64,000 nt of DNA from Dyella choica (GTDB lineage Bacteria; Pseudomonadota; Gammaproteobacteria; Xanthomonadales; Rhodanobacteraceae). The notes beneath the pieces were generated by a model. The model saw nothing but the letters and a program-made list of their open reading frames with translations. It was not told the DNA's origin and did not search any database. Shown piece after piece: positions 7,490 to 16,533 of the stretch; within the stretch, counting starts at the first letter, position 1; every line of letters starts with the position of its first letter. The DNA is taken from contig NZ_RYYV01000002.1 in NCBI RefSeq assembly GCF_003977665.1, positions 372,001 to 436,000 on the forward strand. The letters run 5' to 3'. Made by a program: the position numbers and the translations under genes.

Positions 7490-10450
7490 ATGTTTCGTGC
7501 GAAGAAGTCCCTGTTGTCCTGTTCGATATTCGCTGCCCTGGGCACGCTTGCCATGACGTCGACCGCTTGCGCTGGCGACATCACCGGCGTCATTACCGAT
7601 CCGGCAAACGGCAAACCCGCGGCCGGCATCGCAGTGCTCAATACGGTCACCGGCCAATCGGTTGAGACCGATGCCTCAGGCCGTTTCCTGATGAACGATC
7701 TCCCTGCGGGCCATTACCTGCTGACCGCAACAACCGCCTCCTCGCACGCACTATCGGCCAGCGTCGATGTTCCCAAGCTAGGGACAGTCACCCCTGCTTT
7801 CAGCGCCGTGGCTACGCTCAACAAAATTTCGGTGGCCGCCAACCGCTACGACGCCAGCCAGATCCAAATGAATGCGGTCAACACCGTCAACGTCCTGTCG
7901 GCCGATGACCTGAAATACACCGCCGTACACAACGTGGCCGAGGCGCTGGCGCTGCTGCCGGGCGTGAATACCTTCAATTCCGGGCAATCGTATTTCGGCG
8001 GTATCGACGGCGCGTCGCGCGGCGAAGGCATGTTCACTTCCGTGCGCGGCCTGAATGCCGAATACAACGTCAACCTGATCAACGGCGTGAGCGTGGCGCA
8101 AGGCATGCCCTACAGCCGTGGCGTGCAGCTGAGCCTGCTGCCGCCATCGGGCATGCAGACCATCGTGCTCAACAAGACCTCCACGGCCGACATGGATGGT
8201 GATGCGATCGGCGGCACCATCGATTTCCGCACTCCCACCGCCTTCGATTTCTCCGCGCCGAGCAGCGGCAGCATCACGGCCAGCGGGCGTATCGAAAGCC
8301 GTGCGCGCGACTATGGCGACAACGGCCTGGGCGGCGGCCTGGCCGGCGAATTCCAGACCAAGTTCGGCGACCAGCACCAGGTCGGCCTCTACGCCAGCGC
8401 GTATTACCAAAGTCGCAACTACGTCAACAGCGAGGCCGCCGGCGCCACCGCGGCATCCGGCGATGGCGCCTGGGCGTTCGCGCATGCCACCGCTGCCGGC
8501 GCCAACGCCGCGGGCTTCGACCCGCAGCGGAACCTGGAAAGCACGGGCATGTACCTGGGCACTTCCTCCGGCTATACCCACCAGTACGGTGGCAATGTCT
8601 CGCTGGACTGGAAGCTGGACGATACCCTCACCGCCTATGCGCGCGCCACTTACGCCTACGCGAAGACCGAGCAGAACACCACTTACCTGCAAATCATTCC
8701 AAAAAACATTTCGTACGCGCAAATTGGCAATACCGGCGTCTACCAGCCCGTCATCGGCCGTATCCCGATGCGCTTCTGGTACGAGACCAATCCGGAAAAG
8801 GCCGATCTGGCCACCTTCCAGGTCGGCGCCGACAAGGTCGTGGGCAGCTGGACCCTTTCGCCCAACCTCTTCTACAGCTTCGGCGACAACGATCGCCCGG
8901 ATCACGTGGAAATCTCCGCGCGCAACGACGAGTACTCATCCGCCGATTTCCCGTATGGCGCCAGCTCGGTGATGATCTACGGCTCCAACGGGTTCGCCTA
9001 TCCGCAACTGACGCCGGCCATGAGCGCACAACTGAGCAGCGTTGCCACCATGTACGCACGGCGTGCCGGCGAACTGACCGAAATCTACAGCGGCCAGGAA
9101 AAGGGCGGCATCAAGTTCGACGCTCGTGACGATTTTGACTCCGGCGCGCTGGCCTCGGTGCAGATGGGCGTGAAATATTCCACCAGCCATCGCGACTTCA
9201 GCAACCGCGACTGGACCACCAGCAAGTACACCGATGGACGCAGCTTCGGTTCGCTGGGCTTGATCGATGGCTATTACTCGTCGGTTTTCCCGGGCATTTA
9301 CCCCTACCCTTCGCCGAAGATGAGCCAGTCGGCGCTCAAGCGCCTGATTGCCGCCAATGTCGTTCCTGGCGACCTTGACACCTGCAGCAATCTCTACGTC
9401 AACAACTGGAATTGCGATACGCAGCGCGCCAACGAAACGGTAAGCGCGGCCTACGCCATGGCGACGTTCAAGTGGGGCAACCTGGAGGTGATACCCGGCA
9501 TGCGCTTCGAGCATACCGATATCCGCAACACGTTCTGGGTCATCCCCCAGGATGCGCAGGGCAACGAGATTCCCGGCTATTTCGCCAAGAATTACACGCA
9601 CTACAACGAACCGCTGCCGAGCGTCTTCGTCAATTACCGGCCGAGCGACAACACGGTGTATCGCGGCGGCATCTGGACCAGCTACACGCGCCCGGCCTTC
9701 ATCCAGCTCGGCGGCGGCTCGCAGATCAGCATCTCGTCCGATGGCGTGACGACGATCAGCGAAGGCAACCCCAACCTCAAGTCGATCTATTCGCTGAACA
9801 TCGACTTCTCGGGCGAGTGGAGCAACCAGCAGGGCGGCCACGCCATGCTGTCGGGCTTCTACAAGAAGCTGTCCCACTACATCTTTGAATCGGGCGGCAA
9901 TCCGGTCAACCCGGCAACGGTGGATGCAGGGGCGATTCAGTACGTGCAGCCGAGGAATGGCGGCGATGGCAAGGTCTACGGCGTCGAAGCGGCTGTGCGC
10001 CAGAAATTCCAGAACTTGCCCACGCCGTTTGATGGCCTCGGCGTTGCCTTCAATGCCACCGGACAAAGGACCTCCGTGAACCTGGGCATGCCCGGCTTCG
10101 AGCACGAGCGCATCCAGAACGCTCCCAATCTGATGGCCAATGCGGAGCTGTTCTATGAAAAGAACGGGCTCTCGATCAACCTCAGCTATCACTACGCCGG
10201 CGCCTACATCTCCACTTACGATTATCTTGGCCAAAATGCTGCCTGGGACGATTTGTGGATCCGGCCGGTCACGCGCCTCGACCTGCATGCCGGTTACGCC
10301 GTCAACGATCACCTGCAGGTCGACATGTCCATCACCAACCTCACGCAGAACTACTCGTATTGGTCGCATATCGGCAAGAACAGCCTGGTCGCTTCGGATA
10401 TCGTCGACTCAGGGATGACCACGCTGCTGACGGCGAAGTATTCGTTCTGA
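7490..10450 (+). CDS. TonB-dependent outer-membrane receptor with N-terminal carboxypeptidase-regulatory-like domain
   Basis: A 986-residue outer-membrane transporter. A signal peptide (MFRAKKSLLSCSIFAALG...ACAG) is followed by a CarboxypepD_reg-like beta domain (about 28-105: GDITGVITDPANGKPAAG). A plug domain follows (about 115-265: TVNVLSADDLKYTAVHNVAEALALLPGV split across the region, and VRGLNAEYNVNLINGV). A long barrel ends in the aromatic TAKYSF expected for BamA-dependent insertion. The ATG at 7490 has GGGAG 9 nt upstream; the longer frame from 7415 adds no signal peptide. Two downstream secreted phosphoesterases suggest it imports a phosphorylated compound, perhaps an inositol phosphate (inference). 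No TonB, ExbB or ExbD lies nearby. Confidence 0.95.
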   Translation: MFRAKKSLLSCSIFAALGTLAMTSTACAGDITGVITDPANGKPAAGIAVLNTVTGQSVETDASGRFLMNDLPAGHYLLTATTASSHALSASVDVPKLGTVTPAFSAVATLNKISVAANRYDASQIQMNAVNTVNVLSADDLKYTAVHNVAEALALLPGVNTFNSGQSYFGGIDGASRGEGMFTSVRGLNAEYNVNLINGVSVAQGMPYSRGVQLSLLPPSGMQTIVLNKTSTADMDGDAIGGTIDFRTPTAFDFSAPSSGSITASGRIESRARDYGDNGLGGGLAGEFQTKFGDQHQVGLYASAYYQSRNYVNSEAAGATAASGDGAWAFAHATAAGANAAGFDPQRNLESTGMYLGTSSGYTHQYGGNVSLDWKLDDTLTAYARATYAYAKTEQNTTYLQIIPKNISYAQIGNTGVYQPVIGRIPMRFWYETNPEKADLATFQVGADKVVGSWTLSPNLFYSFGDNDRPDHVEISARNDEYSSADFPYGASSVMIYGSNGFAYPQLTPAMSAQLSSVATMYARRAGELTEIYSGQEKGGIKFDARDDFDSGALASVQMGVKYSTSHRDFSNRDWTTSKYTDGRSFGSLGLIDGYYSSVFPGIYPYPSPKMSQSALKRLIAANVVPGDLDTCSNLYVNNWNCDTQRANETVSAAYAMATFKWGNLEVIPGMRFEHTDIRNTFWVIPQDAQGNEIPGYFAKNYTHYNEPLPSVFVNYRPSDNTVYRGGIWTSYTRPAFIQLGGGSQISISSDGVTTISEGNPNLKSIYSLNIDFSGEWSNQQGGHAMLSGFYKKLSHYIFESGGNPVNPATVDAGAIQYVQPRNGGDGKVYGVEAAVRQKFQNLPTPFDGLGVAFNATGQRTSVNLGMPGFEHERIQNAPNLMANAELFYEKNGLSINLSYHYAGAYISTYDYLGQNAAWDDLWIRPVTRLDLHAGYAVNDHLQVDMSITNLTQNYSYWSHIGKNSLVASDIVDSGMTTLLTAKYSF

Positions 10451-10515
10451 TCAAAGGTGGAAGGCATGCCCTGCGCGTCGTCGCGCGCGGGGCTTCGATA
10501 GCGAGTGACTGGCTC

Positions 10516-11646
10516 ATGCGAACGAATCAACGCTTTGGCGGTGCGAAATCCATTCTGCTGGCATGCCTGCTTGGCTTCTCAGGCTCGGTGCCCGCAGCGG
10601 CGACGAGCGAATTGCGGCTAAACCAGCTGCAATACCTGGGCAGCCACAACAGTTATCACGCGGGGCTCGCCCCCAGCGAGGCCGTGATCTGGCAGCGCAA
10701 GCACTTCGAGAAGCTGGCGATAGTTGATTACGCGCACCCATCGCTCACCCAACAGCTCGATGACGGCGTGCGGCAAATCGAGCTGGACGTTTATGGCGAC
10801 AGCAAGGGTGGGCGCTATGCACATCCCGCCATCACGGAGCTGGTTAGCGAGGCGGGATTGCCGTCCGATCCGCCCTTCGCCGATCCGGCCACCATGCTGC
10901 GGCCGGGCTACAAGGTGATGCACATCCAGGACCTGGACCAGCGCAGTAATTGCCAACCCTTTACGGCTTGCCTGGCGGAAGTGCGGTCATGGTCGCAGGC
11001 GCACCCGACTCATCTGCCGGTCTTCATCCTGGTCGAAACGGTGCGTTCGAGCCTCGACCAGCCCTTCCCCACGGTCAAGACCGAAGCCTATGACGGCCCC
11101 GCCCTGGATGCGCTGGATGCGGAAATCCGTTCGGTGTTCAAGCGCAAGGAATACATCAGCCCGGACGACGTGCGCGGTCGCTACGCCACCCTGAACCGGG
11201 CCATCCGTGCGCAGGGCTGGCCGACGCTGGCCAGTGTCCGCGGCAAAGTGATCTTTCTGCTGGACCAGCGCTGGGTGGGTCCTGGCTATCTGCAAGGACA
11301 TTCATCCTTGCGCGGAAGAGTGCTGTTTACCAATGCGGCTCCAGGCAGCGACGACGCGGCCTTTACCGAATTGAACGGCGGCGATGCCGCAAGCATCACA
11401 CAGCTGGTCAAACAGGGTTATCTCGTTCGCACACGCACGGATGCCGACCTGCAAGAGCCCAGGCGCAACGATACTCGACGTCGCGACAGCATGATGGAAA
11501 GCGGCGCGCAGCTGCTCAGCACCGACTACCCTGCTGGAGAGCCGGCGACTTCCGGCTATGCGGTAGGTTTTTCCAATCACCTGCCCGCACGCTGCAATCC
11601 GCAAACGGCGCCGGCAGCCTGTCAGAACAGCGAGCTTTCACCGTGA
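10516..11646 (+). CDS. Secreted calcium-dependent phosphoinositide phospholipase C-like protein
   Basis: A 376-residue protein with an N-terminal signal peptide (hydrophobic ILLACLLGFSGSVPAAA, cleavage likely near residue 33). The body shows PI-PLC X-box features: LGSHNSYHAG (first catalytic His), QIELDVYGD (acidic metal ligands), KVMHIQDLD, and a C-terminal DYPAGEP/SGYAVGF segment typical of bacterial Ca2+-dependent PI-PLC proteins. The ATG at 10516 is chosen for the signal peptide; the frame is open back into the TonB receptor gene. It follows the receptor by 65 nt and overlaps the phosphatase start by 4 nt, so the three genes are probably one operon. It likely releases phosphorylated head groups in the periplasm or outside the cell. 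Confidence 0.86.
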   Translation: MRTNQRFGGAKSILLACLLGFSGSVPAAATSELRLNQLQYLGSHNSYHAGLAPSEAVIWQRKHFEKLAIVDYAHPSLTQQLDDGVRQIELDVYGDSKGGRYAHPAITELVSEAGLPSDPPFADPATMLRPGYKVMHIQDLDQRSNCQPFTACLAEVRSWSQAHPTHLPVFILVETVRSSLDQPFPTVKTEAYDGPALDALDAEIRSVFKRKEYISPDDVRGRYATLNRAIRAQGWPTLASVRGKVIFLLDQRWVGPGYLQGHSSLRGRVLFTNAAPGSDDAAFTELNGGDAASITQLVKQGYLVRTRTDADLQEPRRNDTRRRDSMMESGAQLLSTDYPAGEPATSGYAVGFSNHLPARCNPQTAPAACQNSELSP

Positions 11647-12908
11647 GTCCCATGGCCACTCTACCGATTTCAGGGCGACCGCTTGCTCGTGCCGCCAGCC
11701 GATGGCTCGTGCTGATAGCGATGATCCTGCCTGTGTTCCCCGCACAAGCCGATATGCCGTTGCAGCTTGAGCGCGTGGTGCTGCTCTATCGCCATGGCGT
11801 GCGCACTCCCTTGCCGGGGGAAATCCAGTTGGACGAGGTGTCCGGCAAGCCATGGCCGACCTGGCGGCAAGCACCCAGTGAATTGACCCCGCACGGCGCA
11901 GCCGGCGCACGCTTGATGGGGCAGTATGACCGCCAGCGTCTCGCCGCAGCCGGCTTGTTTTCCGTACACGGCTGCCCTACGCCGTCACAGCTGTCGTTCT
12001 GGGCCAACACCGACCAGCGCACCATCGCCAGTGCGCAAGCGCTTGCGCAGGGGTTCGCGCCAGGCTGCCCCATCCAGGTCGGCCATTTGCCGCAGGGAAG
12101 CGAAGATCCCTTGTTCCATCCCATGGAGGCAGGCGCCACGGCATGGAACGCGCACGATGCGGTCACTTCCATCCTGGCCAGCACCGGCGAGCCGGATGCC
12201 TTGACGGAACCGCATGCCGATGCGCTCCAGTTCATGATGACCGTAATGGGTTGCGATCAACGCCACCATCCGGATTGGTGCGAACCGAGCCATTGGCATG
12301 GAACATTGGCGGCACCCACGTCTTCCGAGCGTATGACGCTGAGCGGACCGATTGCCACGACATCCGGCACGGCCGAATCCATCCTCATGGCCTATGCCGA
12401 AGGATTCCCCAACCGCGCGGTGGGCTGGGGCCGGATCAAGCCCGGACAGCTTGAATCCCTTTCGCAGCTCCATGCGCTGCTGTTCGATCTCTACGCGCGA
12501 CCTGACTACATGGCCGAGCGTACCGCCTCGGTGCTCAGCCATCGCATCCTTGGCGTGCTGCAGGACGAGCAAGCGCCACGACTGAACGTATTCGTGGGCA
12601 GCGACAACAACATCGTCGCCCTTGCCTCGGTCCTGCATCTGCATTTCAAAATGCCAAGCTACGCGCAAGATGATCCGCCCATTGGCGGAGCGCTGGGCAT
12701 CGAACTGTGGCGAGAGCCTGGCGGTTCGCAGCGCTACGTGCGCGTCTTTTATCAAGCGCAGAGCCTTCCGCAATTGCGCGCCCTGTCCCACTCACCACCG
12801 GCCACGGTGAGCCTGCTTCCTCCGGCGTGCGTCTCGAACAAAAATGGGCTATGCCGGTTTGCGGATATTCTCCCTCTTCTTCAGCGCGCCGAGGCTCGCG
12901 CGCGTTAG
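11643..12908 (+). CDS. Histidine acid phosphatase (phytase/AppA-like), secreted
   Basis: A 421-residue periplasmic phosphatase. A signal peptide (AASRWLVLIAMILPVFPAQA) precedes the phosphohistidine motif YRHGVRTP. The GTG start at 11643 overlaps the upstream TGA (GTGA), so translation is coupled; an ATG three codons on (11652) is possible. In this family the C-terminal proton-donor motif is normally HD(T/S/N)N. Here the matching segment reads FVGSDNNIVAL, with Ser in place of His while the Asp is kept. Cys residues are spread as in disulfide-bonded AppA relatives. With the PI-PLC and TonB receptor it forms a plausible phytate or phosphoinositide scavenging unit. Activity is uncertain because of the H-to-S change. 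Confidence 0.88.
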   Translation: MSPMATLPISGRPLARAASRWLVLIAMILPVFPAQADMPLQLERVVLLYRHGVRTPLPGEIQLDEVSGKPWPTWRQAPSELTPHGAAGARLMGQYDRQRLAAAGLFSVHGCPTPSQLSFWANTDQRTIASAQALAQGFAPGCPIQVGHLPQGSEDPLFHPMEAGATAWNAHDAVTSILASTGEPDALTEPHADALQFMMTVMGCDQRHHPDWCEPSHWHGTLAAPTSSERMTLSGPIATTSGTAESILMAYAEGFPNRAVGWGRIKPGQLESLSQLHALLFDLYARPDYMAERTASVLSHRILGVLQDEQAPRLNVFVGSDNNIVALASVLHLHFKMPSYAQDDPPIGGALGIELWREPGGSQRYVRVFYQAQSLPQLRALSHSPPATVSLLPPACVSNKNGLCRFADILPLLQRAEARAR

Positions 12909-12913
12909 CAGCG

Positions 12914-12983
12914 CGTAGGCTGGGATGGCAATCCCAGCATCAGGATGCTGCATGGAAAGCTGGGATTGGCATTCCAGCCTACG
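12914..12983. repeat. REP-like inverted repeat, copy A
   Basis: The outer arms CGTAGGCTGG and CCAGCCTACG are perfect complements, and the inner TGGGATGGCAATCCCA segment makes a second stem. It sits between the convergent ends of the phosphatase and the last eCIS cargo gene and could act as a bidirectional terminator. The same element recurs at 37355, 40904 and 63459. Confidence 0.9.
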
Positions 12984-12999
12984 TGCTCCCGTATTCCCA

Positions 13000-14148
13000 T
13001 CAATCCAGTTTGATCCACCACACGCCGTAGCCGCTGGTTTTCACCCCATCGTGGAAATCGTCCTCATGCTGTCGCCAGGCAGGCCGGGTCTCCTCCACGT
13101 CAGACATATTTTTGCTGTTCCCTTGGTTGAAGGCGGGATTCTGGGGAAAAACCCAGTCGTTGTCGTTACCCAGTCCGCCGTTTTGCCGACCAAGCTTGTG
13201 TCCGGCATCCCATAGCTTGCCCGAAGCATAGGAGAAATCGGCTTCGGGATTCTCCACTTCAAAGGCGCCTTTGTTTCCTTTTACCGTTTGACTGACTATC
13301 TTGGCGCTTTTTCCAGTGGCGTAGTCGAAACGAATGCTGTCAGGCTTGTTAGTACTCGCAGCATTGACGTATTCACGAGTCCCCTGACTTGTTCCCGTTC
13401 CGGTATTCAAGTCACTCTTGACCACAAAAAACATATCGCCGCCTAGGAACGATTCTTTTTTTGGCTTTTGCTGGACCACGGCGCCTTGCTCATTCACCAC
13501 GGGATTATTCAAGCGGCCTTTCTTGAACGAATCGACCAAGTGTTTTTGCGCGTCAGCCTCGGGTAGTTGCTCCAACGAAACCTCCCTCAGCCTCCCGCCT
13601 TCCTTTAGCTGAGCAGCGCAAGCCATCGGCCACGCCGTTACTTCCCGCCGCTGCACAGCGCTCCGAGAGGAGGCCAACACACGCGCACCCATGACATCCG
13701 CCTCTCGCTCCAGACCGGCGTTGTCATTGAGCGCAACTCCCGCAAGCTGGGCCGTGGGTTTTACCCGCCCCTGCCGCTGCTGCACAACGTGCCAGGCCTC
13801 ATGCGGCAGGTGCTTTTCCTGCCCCGCCCCAAGATGAATTTCGTTTCCCTGAGCGTAGGCCAAGGCATTCAATTGCGCCGGCTTGGCGGAATTACGATGC
13901 ACGACGACATCGCCCATATCCATCCCCGACGCAGCCTCGATGCCGGCCCGCAATGGCGAGGGCAAGCCATTTGGCTTGTGCTCCGCTGAGCGATCGGCGC
14001 GCAATTGCGCCAGCTGGCGCTGCTGTGCCACCTGGCGGGAGCTTGCATCCACCCGTCGTTGCAGGGGTGAAGTGGCGTGAGAGTCTGCGAAAGATGCCGG
14101 TGTTGAATTGGCCATTGTCTGCCGTACAGGCGCCGCTAACTTGCTCAT
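13000..14148 (-). CDS. eCIS cargo: DUF4157 domain plus DNA/RNA non-specific nuclease-like C-terminus
   Basis: A 382-residue putative toxin. Residues 28-49 hold the motif LQRRVDASSRQVAQQRQLAQL (in two parts: LQRRVDASSRQ, VAQQRQLAQL) shared with the other cargos here. Residues 60-140 are a DUF4157 domain, the hallmark of eCIS-associated effectors, with zincin-like HEAWH. The C-terminal 150 residues have AGHKLGRQNGGLGND and WVFPQNPAFNQGN, resembling His-Asn nucleases of the non-specific DNA/RNA endonuclease type. GGGGAAGG precedes the ATG. It is last in the eCIS transcription unit. No immunity-like gene follows, which fits cargo aimed at foreign cells. The nuclease role is inferred from motif spacing. 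Confidence 0.82.
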   Translation of the reverse strand: MSKLAAPVRQTMANSTPASFADSHATSPLQRRVDASSRQVAQQRQLAQLRADRSAEHKPNGLPSPLRAGIEAASGMDMGDVVVHRNSAKPAQLNALAYAQGNEIHLGAGQEKHLPHEAWHVVQQRQGRVKPTAQLAGVALNDNAGLEREADVMGARVLASSRSAVQRREVTAWPMACAAQLKEGGRLREVSLEQLPEADAQKHLVDSFKKGRLNNPVVNEQGAVVQQKPKKESFLGGDMFFVVKSDLNTGTGTSQGTREYVNAASTNKPDSIRFDYATGKSAKIVSQTVKGNKGAFEVENPEADFSYASGKLWDAGHKLGRQNGGLGNDNDWVFPQNPAFNQGNSKNMSDVEETRPAWRQHEDDFHDGVKTSGYGVWWIKLD

Positions 14149-14170
14149 TGCCTTCCCCTTGTCGTGCGCG

Positions 14171-14983
14171 TCAGTTCAGTCTGATCCACCATGCCCCGCC
14201 ACCGCTCTCCGCCACGCCTTCGTAGAACGAATCCTCATGCGCCCGCCATAAGGGATGCCTCTTTTCCTCATTGTTCATGTTCTTGTTGTTTCCCTGATTG
14301 ATGGCCGGATTCTGCGGAAAAACCCAGTCCTTGGCATTGCCAAGCCCACCGTTTTGCCGCCCCAACTTGTGCCCCGCATCCCAATAGTTGCCATTGTCGT
14401 AGGCCTTATCGGCTTGGGGATTATCTACGTCGTCTATAACATCGTCGCGCTGTGTCACCGTCGTTTTGGCCACTTTGCCACTCTTACCGGTGGCGTAGTC
14501 GAAACTGATGCTTTCGGGTTTCGGGGTGTTGGGCTCGTTGACATACTTGCGCGTCGCCTTGCTGGTGTCCGTTCCGGTATCGAGGTCTTTCTTGGTCACC
14601 GTAAAAAGATCGCCATTCGAATACGATTCCTTGTGGGGGCGGCGCTGAACCAAGGCCCCCGCGGCGTTCACCACGGGGTTCTTGACCTGGCCTTTCTTGA
14701 ACGAATCCGCCAAGTGCTTGTGCTTTTCCTCTTCCGACAGGGTGTCAAGCGGCACCTCCGCAACACCCTCGCCATTGGCCGGCGGGATAGCACCCGCAAG
14801 CTGTTGCTGCCCGTCTGGTGGAAGCATGTTGCCCTGCATCTGCGAAAGCTTCTGTCGCTGCGCCACTTGCCTGGCGCTCCCATCGATCCGGCGCTGCATG
14901 GGATGCGAGGCACCGCTGCCCATGGCGAATGACGCAGGCTCGGCGCTTGCCTCATGGTGATCGGCGCAGACGCTTTGCTTCAT
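14171..14983 (-). CDS. eCIS cargo: nuclease-like paralogue lacking DUF4157
   Basis: A 270-residue putative toxin paralogous to its downstream neighbour over the last 190 residues: KHLADSFKKGQVKNPVVN, FDYATGKSGK, DAGHKLGRQNGGLGN, WVFPQNPAINQGNNKNM. The catalytic-looking His and Asn are therefore conserved in both. The N-terminus keeps the common motif (MQRRIDGSARQVAQRQKLSQ), but the DUF4157 domain is absent. GGGAGGG lies 9 nt before the ATG. It sits 22 nt from the next gene. Duplication followed by gain or loss of DUF4157 is the simplest history. Confidence 0.78.
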   Translation of the reverse strand: MKQSVCADHHEASAEPASFAMGSGASHPMQRRIDGSARQVAQRQKLSQMQGNMLPPDGQQQLAGAIPPANGEGVAEVPLDTLSEEEKHKHLADSFKKGQVKNPVVNAAGALVQRRPHKESYSNGDLFTVTKKDLDTGTDTSKATRKYVNEPNTPKPESISFDYATGKSGKVAKTTVTQRDDVIDDVDNPQADKAYDNGNYWDAGHKLGRQNGGLGNAKDWVFPQNPAINQGNNKNMNNEEKRHPLWRAHEDSFYEGVAESGGGAWWIRLN

Positions 14984-15003
14984 GACGATGCCCTCCCGAT
15001 GCC

Positions 15004-15843
15004 CTAGTAGCCCGCCAGCCAGCCAAGCCCACCCAACACGGCGCCTCCGACTAGCGCCCCCGCCGCGACGGGAGCGAGGGCCAAGCCGCCCAGGCCAAGC
15101 CCCACCGCGGCTCCCGCGAGGGCGCCAATACCACCGATGGCTCCCAAGGCCTTTGAGCCGGCTCCAGGAAAGCTGCCGGCCGAATTTATTTTCTCTTCGT
15201 CATTGACTTCACCCTTGACGGACAGCGGAATCTTCTTGATCCGCTCCTTGTGGACATTTTTGTCGCCACTCAACGACTTCACGATCTCGGCCGCTGCATC
15301 ATCGCCCATGTCCTGCGTTTCAACTTTGTAGGTCACGTCTTCGCCTACGTTGGCATCTTCCATTTCCTGATTGAAGCCCTGCTCCATCTTTTCCTCCCAC
15401 TCCCCTTGTTCGAATGCCACGCTCCACGGCCGAACATTGCTGTTATTGCCTACGCCGCCGATCCTTTTCGGGATCATGTGAGCGCTCATGCAGCGCCACG
15501 ACCAGCCCAGTTCATCCAGGGTTTCATTCACGTCGCTTGCAATCTTGCTGTTGGCATCCTTTCCCCCAGCGCTGAGACTTTTGGGCCAGCTGTGCGCGTC
15601 GAATCCGGCCGGCCTTTTCACCGTTTTCGTATAGGTCAGGCATTGAATCGGAGCATCTGCATTGGCGCTGGGCAACGAAGCGGATTTTTGCAGTTGCCTG
15701 ACGTGCGCCTGTTGTGCCGTCTGCCGGGAGCTTGCGTCCACCCGCCGCTGCAGCAGCGGCGCGGCTTGCACGCCGGCACGTGACGCCGGTGCCGAATGGG
15801 GCGTCTCTCGTCTGGTCGGCATGGCTTGCATGGTCATCGCCAT
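15004..15843 (-). CDS. eCIS cargo: HNH-like domain with C-terminal glycine-rich hydrophobic tail
   Basis: A 279-residue putative toxin. The shared N-terminal motif appears as LQRRVDASSRQTAQQ near residue 33. The middle holds AHMIPKRIGGVGNNSNVRPW, which looks like the start of an HNH-type nuclease fold (AH...GG...N.RP). The last 65 residues are Gly/Ala-rich and hydrophobic, perhaps membrane-inserting. The ATG at 15843 is chosen because GAGGAGGG sits just upstream; an earlier ATG at 15861 overlaps the preceding gene. Function is tentative; the motif and genomic position support eCIS cargo. Confidence 0.7.
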   Translation of the reverse strand: MAMTMQAMPTRRETPHSAPASRAGVQAAPLLQRRVDASSRQTAQQAHVRQLQKSASLPSANADAPIQCLTYTKTVKRPAGFDAHSWPKSLSAGGKDANSKIASDVNETLDELGWSWRCMSAHMIPKRIGGVGNNSNVRPWSVAFEQGEWEEKMEQGFNQEMEDANVGEDVTYKVETQDMGDDAAAEIVKSLSGDKNVHKERIKKIPLSVKGEVNDEEKINSAGSFPGAGSKALGAIGGIGALAGAAVGLGLGGLALAPVAAGALVGGAVLGGLGWLAGY

Positions 15844-15853
15844 TTGGCCCTCC

Positions 15854-16459
15854 TCAGGCACTTGGGCGCCGCATCAGGATGGAGAAATCATCCGCCACAT
15901 AACCGGCCACGAGCTCCGCCGCCGGATCGAGCGTTCGGCAAAAAGCCAGAATGTCCAGGGGATCCCGGCCGCACAGCACGTGGGTGGCTTCGAACACATT
16001 CGCGTCCAGCAGGTTGAAGGCGATGCCGCGTGTGGCAGCCTCCCACATCTGCCGGATCAGGTTGTAGGGATAGAGCGCATTGCTGTTGCGATAGCTCATC
16101 GCACCCGATGCGAGTACATAGTCCACTTCCGGCAGCACCGCATTGAGCATGTCGGCCTGCACGAATCCGGTGCGAGGCAAGTGTCCATGGCGCCGGCGCG
16201 CCTCCTCGATGAACTCCGGCATATGATCGACCCCGAGGTAGGCAAGCTCGGTAAATCGCGAATCCAGGAAAGGCTTCAGATCGCCGTAGCCGCAGCCCAG
16301 ATCCAGCACCTTGCAGCCGCTCATGTCACCGACGCGGCACAGCACGTCGAAACGCAGACGCTGGCTTTCGGGCGTGCGCCAACCCAACGCGCATCGCTTG
16401 GGGTCACCGATGCGGCGGCGGTGGAATTGCAGGACAGCAGCCTTTTCAAACAATTCCAT
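15854..16459 (-). CDS. Class I SAM-dependent methyltransferase within the eCIS cargo block
   Basis: A 201-residue soluble protein with the Rossmann motif I VLDLGCGYGDLKPF, followed by LGVDHMPEFI (acidic residue binding the SAM ribose) and FVQADMLN. Its substrate cannot be told from sequence. GAGGGG lies upstream of consecutive GTG-ATG codons at 16462/16459; the open frame extends to 16492. It overlaps or abuts the next cargo gene and lies within the same transcription unit, so it may modify an eCIS component or cargo, or may itself be cargo. It lacks the shared QRR...RQ motif, which argues against the latter. Confidence 0.78.
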   Translation of the reverse strand: MELFEKAAVLQFHRRRIGDPKRCALGWRTPESQRLRFDVLCRVGDMSGCKVLDLGCGYGDLKPFLDSRFTELAYLGVDHMPEFIEEARRRHGHLPRTGFVQADMLNAVLPEVDYVLASGAMSYRNSNALYPYNLIRQMWEAATRGIAFNLLDANVFEATHVLCGRDPLDILAFCRTLDPAAELVAGYVADDFSILMRRPSA

Positions 16460-16533
16460 CACGCTTGTAGCCCCTCGTGCGATTTGCGACACGCACCCGC
16501 GACGGCGTCATGGCCACGCCCGGCCGAATCCCG

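Noticed and set aside
8936-10369. 477-residue minus-strand open frame within the TonB receptor
   Set aside because: The receptor on the other strand has signal peptide, plug and barrel evidence; this frame is its antisense shadow.
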